From: an uncultured Flavobacteriales bacterium
Lineage (GTDB): Bacteria > Bacteroidota > Bacteroidia > Flavobacteriales > Crocinitomicaceae
DNA length: 11,478 nucleotides
Direction of reading: 5' to 3'
NCBI GenBank assembly: GCA_946479125.1
Contig: CAMLET010000050.1
Coordinates: 1-11,478 of the forward strand
The notes below the pieces were generated by a model. The model saw only the letters and a program-made list of their open reading frames with translations. It did no database searches and was not told the origin of the DNA. This document shows positions 1 through 5,850 of the stretch, piece after piece. Position 1 is the first letter of the stretch; each line of letters starts with the position of its first letter. The translations under genes were made by a program, and so were the position numbers.

Positions 1-72
1 AATCTTAACGATTTTATCTTCAACCACTTTCTTATCGTCGCTAGTATATAAGTTTTCGTATTTCTTCTCTAA
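1..72 (-). pseudogene. out-of-frame 3' continuation of the small lipoprotein gene (putative frameshift, partial)
   Basis: Read on the minus strand from base 72 to base 1, one frame is open for 24 codons and gives a charged, helix-like peptide beginning LEKKYENLYTSDDKK and ending in VEDKIVKI. It is closed just upstream by a TAG (73-75) and has no ATG, so it is unlikely to be an independent gene. It abuts the end of the lipoprotein gene, whose own frame stops at 69-71, and one extra base near 70-72 (for example TTT instead of TT) would fuse the two frames. The in-frame translation beyond the lipoprotein stop (RRNTKTYILAT...) looks much less like protein. I infer that the ancestral lipoprotein was longer and that a one-base deletion or a sequence error truncated it. 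The gene would continue past the left edge. Confidence 0.45.
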
Positions 73-362
73 CTAGATACACAGTTGTCGATGTTCTCAC
101 CAACTTTCTCCATTACAGCCATATCCTTTGCAGCAGCATCCATGTGATTCATGTAGTACTCTTGCATTTTTGTCTGCATTTGATTTGGATCTTCAGCGTA
201 CTTCACATAAATATCACGAACCTCAGGTGATAAACCAGTTACGTTCTTATTTACGCAATCACACATGTCAGTTGCAAGATTTTTGTAATCGTCTTCATTC
301 GCCATATTACATGAACCCAATGCAACGGTCATCACAAGAAGTGGTAATATAAATTTTTTCAT
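69..362 (-). CDS. small cysteine-containing lipoprotein, 97 aa, possibly truncated
   Basis: The protein starts MKKFILPLLVMTVALGSC, a short basic start, a hydrophobic core and a good lipobox (LGSC, Cys18), so it should be lipid-anchored in the cell envelope. The mature part is acidic just after the Cys (NEDD), carries an MCDC motif (Cys34, Cys36) and a late Cys94, and looks helical. Its function is not recognised. An ATG at 422 in the same frame would add 20 residues ahead of the signal peptide and run into the previous gene's stop, so ATG 362 is preferred; it leaves a 56-bp gap after the paralogue array. The upstream bases are AT-rich without a Shine-Dalgarno. The C-terminus ends abruptly at NCVSS while a protein-like frame carries on one base out of register, so the gene may be frameshifted. 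The existence of the gene is well supported; its exact end is not. Confidence 0.75.
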   Translation of the reverse strand: MKKFILPLLVMTVALGSCNMANEDDYKNLATDMCDCVNKNVTGLSPEVRDIYVKYAEDPNQMQTKMQEYYMNHMDAAAKDMAVMEKVGENIDNCVSS

Positions 363-379
363 AGTAATTAATTTTTTAC

Positions 380-387
380 TAAAGATA
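380..387 (-). promoter_or_regulatory. weak -7-like element upstream of the lipoprotein gene
   Basis: On the minus strand the 56-bp gap between the array and the lipoprotein gene contains TATCTTTA, one base from the Bacteroidota -7 consensus TAnnTTTG, 17 bp ahead of the ATG. No convincing TTTG is found about 19-21 bp further upstream. The gene may therefore simply be the last member of the array operon. No hairpin was seen in this gap. Confidence 0.2.
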
Positions 388-418
388 ATAACATCATTGA
401 AAGCGGGAAGGAAAAAGT

Positions 419-1483
419 TCAAAAAGATAACCTCGACTCCGCTCGGTCACCCTCTGTTATCACAGTGACATCTGCGCCTCCCCACTCTAGAATAAATTTT
501 GGAGATCTTTTGAACGATTTCAATCCATCCAAATTCCAATGTTCTATTTTTCCGTTTGCTTCTTTAAAAATCAGGTAAAACCGCTCCATCTTGAATGAAT
601 CATTTGAAACAGATAATTCACCAAAAAGTTGGTCAATACCTTCCGTCAATGCCAACACCTGAATATTTTCGTATTGCATCATTCGCGGTCCCCAGTATGT
701 AATCAGATCTGTTCTTTCCGTATCATTCAATCCTACTTTGTCACACACCTCCTCCAAATAAGTAAGCACCTGATCTTTCGAGATAAAAGAAGCATTTCCC
801 CATCTCAAATCTTTGGAAATGTCCATTTTCGCTTCCCAGAACAAATAAGGATAATGTTTTCCATCGATGTCGAAACCATTCTTAGTTGCAGTTCCGTTCC
901 ATTTTCCTATAGTTTGAGGATAGGTAAATGCCAGTGCCCCTTTCGGTTTAACACCTATTTCCAACGGAACTTCCTCATCCGAGTATACGTAAATTACGGG
1001 TTTCTCTAATAAGTGTATTGGTTGAGCTTTTTTATTTTTGAGAGTAGTATAAAAACTCAAACGAATAGTCACATCATGTTGTGCTTCTACAGCAATTTTC
1101 GGAATAGTAATTTCTACTCTTTCATCGTTAGCATAAAACTGAAACTTATAATTTCCTGGCTCTACCAAGTACTCAAACCCAAGATCGGAGTCAACCGTTT
1201 TATCTTTCCAAACACCATTAACTGAGGTTTTAAGCATAGGAATGGATTCCTTATCATCAAAATAATCCATATCGATCACAAAGCGAACTCTTCCCTGATT
1301 TGTGGTATGAATCGTATTCAAAGTGTCACTCAGAATTCGGTATGGAAGCATTTTCATCTGCTGTTCTTCTTCCGTTGGCTTGGGTTGTGTTTTAGAATTC
1401 GTCACGCATGAAGCGTATACAGAGCAAACCAACAATATGGAGGCACAAGCAATCAATTTCGTTTTTATATTAAAAGTCTTCAT
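419..1483 (-). CDS. exported protein of unknown function, array member D (putative lipoprotein)
   Basis: This 354-residue protein is the fourth and most divergent member of the paralogue array. The N-terminus is basic then hydrophobic, ending SVYASC; Cys26 could be a relaxed lipobox, so it may be a lipoprotein, otherwise a secreted protein. Residues ~63-145 form a beta-rich segment with LKTSVNGVWKD (84-94) and EPGNYKFQFY (108-117), like small PEGA or carboxypeptidase-regulatory-type sandwiches (inference from pattern). The C-terminal module has EKPVIYVY (160-167), FTYP (186-189), YPYLFWEAK (211-219), the CDKVGLN segment with Cys247, RTDLITYWGPRMMQ (257-270) and ILEWGG (331-336). It lacks the second Cys present in the other three and has a longer divergent tail after EWGG. 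It begins 5 bp after the stop of member C, suggesting co-translation. No enzymatic motif is recognised. Confidence 0.85.
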   Translation of the reverse strand: MKTFNIKTKLIACASILLVCSVYASCVTNSKTQPKPTEEEQQMKMLPYRILSDTLNTIHTTNQGRVRFVIDMDYFDDKESIPMLKTSVNGVWKDKTVDSDLGFEYLVEPGNYKFQFYANDERVEITIPKIAVEAQHDVTIRLSFYTTLKNKKAQPIHLLEKPVIYVYSDEEVPLEIGVKPKGALAFTYPQTIGKWNGTATKNGFDIDGKHYPYLFWEAKMDISKDLRWGNASFISKDQVLTYLEEVCDKVGLNDTERTDLITYWGPRMMQYENIQVLALTEGIDQLFGELSVSNDSFKMERFYLIFKEANGKIEHWNLDGLKSFKRSPKFILEWGGADVTVITEGDRAESRLSF

Positions 1484-1488
1484 TTTAC

Positions 1489-2478
1489 TTATTTATTAGA
1501 AAGTAATATATTTCTTAAATCGAATTGAAATCCTCCCCATTCTACAATTGTGAAACCACCACGTTTGATTTTAGGCAAACTACCACCTGTGACAAACGAT
1601 TCAAATGACAAATTCCACTCCGCAATTGCAATGTAAACACGATTCACGTTTTCAGGTTTTGGTGAAACTTCCATTTCTGCAAACGCATTGCACTCCTCAT
1701 TCAAATGAAACTGTACAAACAACTCGTCAAACTGCATCATACGTGGCCCCCAATAAGTAATGAAATCTGTTTTCTCTGTTGAATTCAATGCCAATTCGTC
1801 ACACTTAGCTTCAAGAAACGAAAGCACATTCTCTTTTGAGATATGATAACCATTTGAAGTCGATTTAAATTCATATTTCTGTGACGATTCCCAGAACAAA
1901 TAAGGGAATTGCTTTCCGTTCATCTGAATTTGCCCTGATGCATCACATGTTCCAATCCATCCTGAGTTAATCTCGGGATATGTGAAAGTGAACTTCCCGC
2001 TTGGCTTCACATTGATGGAAAAATTGGTTGGCACGTCGCTTGAAAGATAAATGACTGGTTTGTCAACAATCACTTCCGGTCCACCATTATGAGTAGGTAC
2101 AAAATTCAATTCAATCAACATGTCATGCTGCGGCAGCACATTGATTTCTTCAATGGTCATTTCCCGAAATGCATTGTTTACATAAAATTGGAAACGGTAT
2201 TTTCCAGGTTCCAATTTGTAACTGAATGAAGCATTGTTATCCACCTTCATATCCTTCCAAACTCCATTTACAGAAGTTTTCAAAATGACGGTAAAATCCG
2301 AATTTACAAACCCATTGTTCTGAATACGAAACTTGACTTTCGCTTCTGTTGGCTTTAAATTCTTGTTGACAGTGTCGCTGACAACCCAATGCCCGGATGG
2401 AAGAAATTCTATTCCATCTCCTTCGGCATAAGATTGAAACCCGAACGACATTAAACCTATAAGCAGTAATAGTTTCAT
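1489..2478 (-). CDS. exported protein of unknown function, array member C
   Basis: A 329-residue protein with a clean Sec signal peptide (MKLLLLIGLMSFGFQSYA, likely cleaved after about residue 18). The N-terminal beta-rich segment carries LKTSVNGVWKDMKVD (66-80) and EPGKYRFQFY (90-99), matching member D. The C-terminal module has DKPVIYL (139-145), FTYP (165-168), FPYLFWES (191-198), CDEL (Cys226), KTDFITYWGPRMMQ (236-249), a second Cys at 263, NRVYIAIAEW (279-288) and VEWGGFQF (312-319). It is a mosaic: some blocks match D (VNGVWKD, TYWGPRMMQ) and others match A and B (KSTSNGYH, ELFVQF). The ATG follows the stop of member B after a single base. The function is unknown; export to the periplasm or outside is the only location call the sequence supports. 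Confidence 0.87.
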   Translation of the reverse strand: MKLLLLIGLMSFGFQSYAEGDGIEFLPSGHWVVSDTVNKNLKPTEAKVKFRIQNNGFVNSDFTVILKTSVNGVWKDMKVDNNASFSYKLEPGKYRFQFYVNNAFREMTIEEINVLPQHDMLIELNFVPTHNGGPEVIVDKPVIYLSSDVPTNFSINVKPSGKFTFTYPEINSGWIGTCDASGQIQMNGKQFPYLFWESSQKYEFKSTSNGYHISKENVLSFLEAKCDELALNSTEKTDFITYWGPRMMQFDELFVQFHLNEECNAFAEMEVSPKPENVNRVYIAIAEWNLSFESFVTGGSLPKIKRGGFTIVEWGGFQFDLRNILLSNK

Positions 2479-2479
2479 A

Positions 2480-3478
2480 TTATTTCAAATTTGCAGTGAA
2501 TGTATTTTCTTCAATTTCGAATTCATAACCACCCCATTCTAGAACAGAATAGTTGGCTTTCGGCATAGCTTCAAAAGACGCATCTTTCAAGTAAGGCGAG
2601 AAATAATCGTTCCATGGAGAAATCATGATATAAACTCTTCTCAACACATCTGGTCGTTCTTCAAAATTCAATGCTCCGAACTGATCACAGCTTTCGTCAA
2701 AAATGAACTGCACAAAAAGTTCTGCATTATTCTGCATTTTCATTCCCCAGAAAGTAATAAAGTCGGTTCTTTCAGTTGAATTGAAGCCTAGTTCATCACA
2801 CTTTTTCTCCAAAAACGCAACATATTCTTCTTTCCTTAAATGGTAACCGTTGGTTGATGGCTTGAAGGCATATTTTTGTTCAGCTTCCCAAAACAAATAA
2901 GGATAGTTTTTATTGTTAACAGTTAAGGAACCGTCAGTATGAATTTTCCCTTTCCAACCATCTCCAATACTTGGATAAGTAAAAGTGAAATCGTTTGCTG
3001 GAATGACGTTCAAACTAAATTCTCGATCAATATCTGAATGAAAATAGAGCACAGGTTTCAAAACCTCAATTTGCATTTCCGTTACATACATTAGCGCTTC
3101 TGCTTCATTTACCGTTTGGGGTTTGAATAGTATTGAGTCGGTTACAATTTCCTGATAACCTGGTCCACCCCAAATTTTGAAAACGTATTTTCCGGGCGTT
3201 AAATCAAATGAGGTTTTCTTACCTGGAGAATATTCAATGTTTTCCAACAATCCATTGATACTCATGTAAATGATCTGACCTTCGGGTGGTGTGCTTCCAA
3301 AATTAAAATTAATTGAAACGCGACTTTGATTTATACTCAATTTGGAATCCTCTTCCGTTTTAGTAATTCGAAAAGGCATTATTCTTCTTTCTCCTTTACC
3401 AGAACCAGGATATTCAACTGCGCTTGTAAACAACGTTGTGCACGCAATAGCAAAAACGAAACTCATTAATACTTTCAT
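2480..3478 (-). CDS. exported protein of unknown function, array member B
   Basis: A 332-residue protein when started at ATG 3478, which gives a proper signal peptide (MKVLMSFVFAIACTTLFTSA) and sits one base after the stop of member A. The in-frame ATG at 3532 would add 18 polar residues in front of the signal and overlap the coding end of A, so it is rejected. The beta-rich segment has YMSINGLLENIEYSPGKK (71-88) and TPGKYVFKIWGG (94-105). The C-terminal module has LKPVLYF (140-146), FTYP (166-169), YPYLFWEAE (192-200), CDELGF (Cys227), RTDFITFWGMKM (237-248), a second Cys at 264, RRVYIMISPW (280-289) and VLEWGGYEF (312-320). It is the closest paralogue of A, over half identical by eye across the whole length, including the shared C-terminal EENTFTAN. 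Function unknown. Confidence 0.87.
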   Translation of the reverse strand: MKVLMSFVFAIACTTLFTSAVEYPGSGKGERRIMPFRITKTEEDSKLSINQSRVSINFNFGSTPPEGQIIYMSINGLLENIEYSPGKKTSFDLTPGKYVFKIWGGPGYQEIVTDSILFKPQTVNEAEALMYVTEMQIEVLKPVLYFHSDIDREFSLNVIPANDFTFTYPSIGDGWKGKIHTDGSLTVNNKNYPYLFWEAEQKYAFKPSTNGYHLRKEEYVAFLEKKCDELGFNSTERTDFITFWGMKMQNNAELFVQFIFDESCDQFGALNFEERPDVLRRVYIMISPWNDYFSPYLKDASFEAMPKANYSVLEWGGYEFEIEENTFTANLK

Positions 3479-3479
3479 G

Positions 3480-4493
3480 TTAATATGCGTTAGCTGTAAA
3501 TGTGTTTTCTTCGATTTTGAATTCATATCCACCCCACTCTAAAACAGAATAAAATGATTTTGGCATGGGTTCAAATGAAATATCTTTTAAATAGGGTTCG
3601 AAGTACTTGTCCCACGGCGAAAGACAGATGTAAACTCGTCTCAGCACATCTGGTTGTTCTTTAAAGTTCAACTGAGCAAATTGGTCACAATTATCATCGA
3701 ATAAAAACTGAACGAAAAGTTCTTCATGATTTTGCATTTTCATTCCCCAAAACGTAATGAAATCGGTTCTTTGAGTTGCTGTAAAACCCAGTTCATCACA
3801 TTTCTTTTCAAGGAATGAAACATAATTCTCTTTCTTTAAATGATACCCGTTTGTTGACGGTTTGAAGTAATAGTCTTGTTTCGCTTCCCAAAAAAGGTAA
3901 GGATAGTTTTTACCGTTAACCGCTAATGTCCCATCTACATTTATTTTACCTTTCCATCCTTTTTCAATTGCCGGATAAGTAAAAATGAATTCCCCTTTTG
4001 GAATAACATTCAGATCAAATTCTCGTTGTTTATCTGTCTGAAAATAAAGAACTGGTTTGTAAGCAACCACTTGCTGAGGTGTAGTCATCATGTCAACCCT
4101 TGCTTCGCTTTTGGTTTGCGGTTTAAACTCTATTGAATCCGAAAATATTTCCAAAAAACCAGGTCCACCCCAAACTTTGAAAACATACTTTCCGGGAGTC
4201 AAGTCATAAGTAACCGTTTTTCCAGGTGTGTATTCAACGTTTTCCAGCAAGCCATTAATACTCATGTAGACCAATTGATTTTCGACTGGTCCGTTATTGA
4301 AACTGAAGTTAATAGTAACCTGACTTTGTTTTTCGGAAAGCTTTGTATCTGTGACTGTAGAGATTATTCTAAACGGTGAAACGCTTTTTTTATAGGTGAA
4401 TTTAAATTTATCATTAGCGCTTGGTACTTCCACCATACTGGTTATTGTAAAACCAGCGATTGCAACGAAAAGAATAAGACCGAATTTATACAT
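3480..4493 (-). CDS. exported protein of unknown function, array member A (first gene of the array)
   Basis: A 337-residue protein starting MYKFGLILFVAIAGFTITS, a Sec signal peptide probably cleaved near residues 19-25. The order of parts is: signal; a beta-rich segment (~55-125) with YMSINGLLENVEYTPGK (76-92) and TPGKYVFKVWGG (99-110); a linker; then the conserved module with YKPVLYF (145-151), FTYP (171-174), YPYLFWEA (197-204), CDELGF (Cys232), RTDFITFWGMKM (242-253), a second Cys at 269, RRVYICLSPW (285-294) and LEWGGYEF (318-325). KPVxYxY followed by YPYLFWE resembles a C-terminal module I recall from uncharacterised bacterial proteins, but I cannot name the family. It has its own candidate promoter in the 56-bp gap behind the glycosyltransferase gene and probably heads the operon. 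No catalytic signature is recognised. Confidence 0.87.
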   Translation of the reverse strand: MYKFGLILFVAIAGFTITSMVEVPSANDKFKFTYKKSVSPFRIISTVTDTKLSEKQSQVTINFSFNNGPVENQLVYMSINGLLENVEYTPGKTVTYDLTPGKYVFKVWGGPGFLEIFSDSIEFKPQTKSEARVDMMTTPQQVVAYKPVLYFQTDKQREFDLNVIPKGEFIFTYPAIEKGWKGKINVDGTLAVNGKNYPYLFWEAKQDYYFKPSTNGYHLKKENYVSFLEKKCDELGFTATQRTDFITFWGMKMQNHEELFVQFLFDDNCDQFAQLNFKEQPDVLRRVYICLSPWDKYFEPYLKDISFEPMPKSFYSVLEWGGYEFKIEENTFTANAY

Positions 4494-4513
4494 GAATTTG
4501 TTTTTTCCTTCTA

Positions 4514-4543
4514 CAAAGTACTCATAGAAAAGTTCAAAACAAA
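4514..4543 (-). promoter_or_regulatory. candidate promoter of the paralogue array
   Basis: The 56-bp gap between the glycosyltransferase stop and member A contains, on the minus strand, TTTG (4540-4543), 19 bases, then TACTTTG (4514-4520), which is one base short of the Bacteroidota -7 consensus TAnnTTTG. It ends 20 bp before the ATG. An AGAAGGA lies at 4506-4512, rather far from the start for a ribosome binding site. The spacing is right but the -7 element is imperfect. Confidence 0.35.
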
Positions 4544-4549
4544 AACGTA

Positions 4550-5848
4550 CTATTTAATAAGTGACTCTAAATCAGCGATCAACTGTTTTGCAATGTTTCC
4601 GGAAGAGAATTCTTCCTTATTAGAGAGAGAAACGTTCAATGATTGCTTTTGATAATCAGCAAACGATTCGAGGATAAATGTTTTGACCTTTTCCACTTCT
4701 TCATATCCGAAAAATGCACCAGAAGTTGTACGATAGATCATCTCTTCCAAATCACTTTCTTTTTCACCGATGGCTAAAACTGGTCGCTCCGCACCTAAAT
4801 ATTCGAAGAATTTACCAGTGAGAATTCCTTTTACATTGGGTGTTTTATTTGCAACCAGCAATAAGATCTGAGTTTCTTGCTGCTGACGAATACTATCAGC
4901 ATGATTTACATAGGAAATGTGTTCTACAAACGTTGTCAAACCGCTCTTTTCAATTCTGTCAAAAACTTGAGCGTCAACCGGACCAACCAGCCTCACTTTC
5001 AATTTATCCGCTAATTCCGGATTGGTTTTCACCAATTCACCCAAAGCTTGCCACAATACTTCCGGATTTCGGGGAAACGACATAGAACCGAAGTGAGCTA
5101 TTGTAAATTCTTCGTCTAATTTTCTGCTCGGATCTAAATCCGGAAAAATAAATCCGTTGGTAACTACTTCCACTTTCCGACCGCCAATTCTTGCAAGCCC
5201 GTCTGCACAATCGTTTCCAATGGAAATAACCATATCTGCCGTTTGCAAAACTTCACGTTCCAGACGTTTGTGCTTTGCATCGGCTCTTCCACCCATTCTC
5301 AATTCCTGGTAAAAATCGATCTCGGTCCATGGATCACGAAAATCTGCCACCCATTTCAACTGTGGGAACTTCTTTTTCAATCCAAGCGCAATCATATGAC
5401 AACTGTGCGGCGGACCAGAAGAGATAATTACTTCAATATCCGGATTTTCCTTCAGGTATTTTTTCAGTCGACGAATACTTGGTTTGATCCAGAATACACG
5501 CGCATCGGGAATAAAGAGATTTCCTCTAACCCAAACAATGAACTTCGACAAAGCCGTTTCTTTCTTCTGTTTGGTAAAACCACCGCCGACATTCGGATTG
5601 TTCTTCTTTCCTAAAAGTGTATGCGGTTCAAAGATCTTACCTCGAACCTCTACCACTTCTTTCGGAATGTCATTCAACAAAGCTTCATCGCGCATTGGCC
5701 ACGAAGCATCTTCCGGCGAATACACGTGTAATTGCCAATTGTTCGAATGAAAATATCTTGAAAAACGCAACCAGCGATGCACTCCTGGTCCACCTGATGG
5801 TGGCCAATAAAATGTAATCAGCAATGCTTTATGTTGCGGTTCGCTCAA
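4550..5848 (-). CDS. GT-B glycosyltransferase, family 4 type (group 1)
   Basis: A 432-residue protein predicted to transfer a sugar from an activated donor to an envelope or exopolysaccharide acceptor at the cytoplasmic side; donor and acceptor are unknown. The N-terminal Rossmann domain opens with ALLITFYWPPSGGPGVHRW (8-26), the glycine-rich loop of this subgroup, followed by SSGPPHS (143-149) and the DFRDPW motif (169-174). The C-terminal domain contains VVTNGF (228-233), FGSMSFPRNPE (253-263) and KFFEYLGAERPVLAIGE (346-362), the usual donor-binding region. Length is normal for the family. The start is not ATG: TTG at 5848 is the best candidate, two bases after the alaS stop and 7 codons before the first beta strand; ATT at 5860 is the alternative. 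The tight spacing implies read-through from alaS. Enzyme class is sure; substrate is not. Confidence 0.88.
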   Translation of the reverse strand: MSEPQHKALLITFYWPPSGGPGVHRWLRFSRYFHSNNWQLHVYSPEDASWPMRDEALLNDIPKEVVEVRGKIFEPHTLLGKKNNPNVGGGFTKQKKETALSKFIVWVRGNLFIPDARVFWIKPSIRRLKKYLKENPDIEVIISSGPPHSCHMIALGLKKKFPQLKWVADFRDPWTEIDFYQELRMGGRADAKHKRLEREVLQTADMVISIGNDCADGLARIGGRKVEVVTNGFIFPDLDPSRKLDEEFTIAHFGSMSFPRNPEVLWQALGELVKTNPELADKLKVRLVGPVDAQVFDRIEKSGLTTFVEHISYVNHADSIRQQQETQILLLVANKTPNVKGILTGKFFEYLGAERPVLAIGEKESDLEEMIYRTTSGAFFGYEEVEKVKTFILESFADYQKQSLNVSLSNKEEFSSGNIAKQLIADLESLIK

Positions 5849-5850
5849 CT

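Larger units (their letters stand above)
419..4493 (-). repeat. tandem array of four paralogous genes
   Basis: Four consecutive genes encode proteins of 329-354 residues with the same architecture and the same order of motifs (KPVxY, FTYP, PYLFWE, CDxxxxN/T, TDxITxWGxxM, EWGG). Junctions are tight: 1 bp between A and B, 1 bp between B and C, 5 bp between C and D. A and B are the closest pair, and C and D share the N-terminal SVNGVWKD block. This is best explained by stepwise tandem duplication with divergence, possibly with some gene conversion. Confidence 0.9.

Noticed and set aside
66..80. Programmed -1 ribosomal frameshifting in the lipoprotein gene
   Set aside because: No slippery X-XXY-YYZ heptamer precedes the stop, so a base deletion or sequence error is the simpler explanation.
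363..422. Earlier in-frame ATG at 422 for the small lipoprotein
   Set aside because: It would put 20 non-signal residues ahead of a canonical lipoprotein signal peptide and overlap the stop of the preceding gene.
629..1225. Plus-strand open frames opposite array member D
   Set aside because: They lie antisense to a gene supported by paralogy and have no recognisable protein features.
3479..3532. Earlier in-frame ATG at 3532 for array member B
   Set aside because: The added residues are polar and precede a clean signal peptide; they come from the end of member A read in another frame.
4840..5817. Several plus-strand open frames opposite the glycosyltransferase gene
   Set aside because: Overlapping frames antisense to a well-supported enzyme gene; translations show no domain-like pattern.
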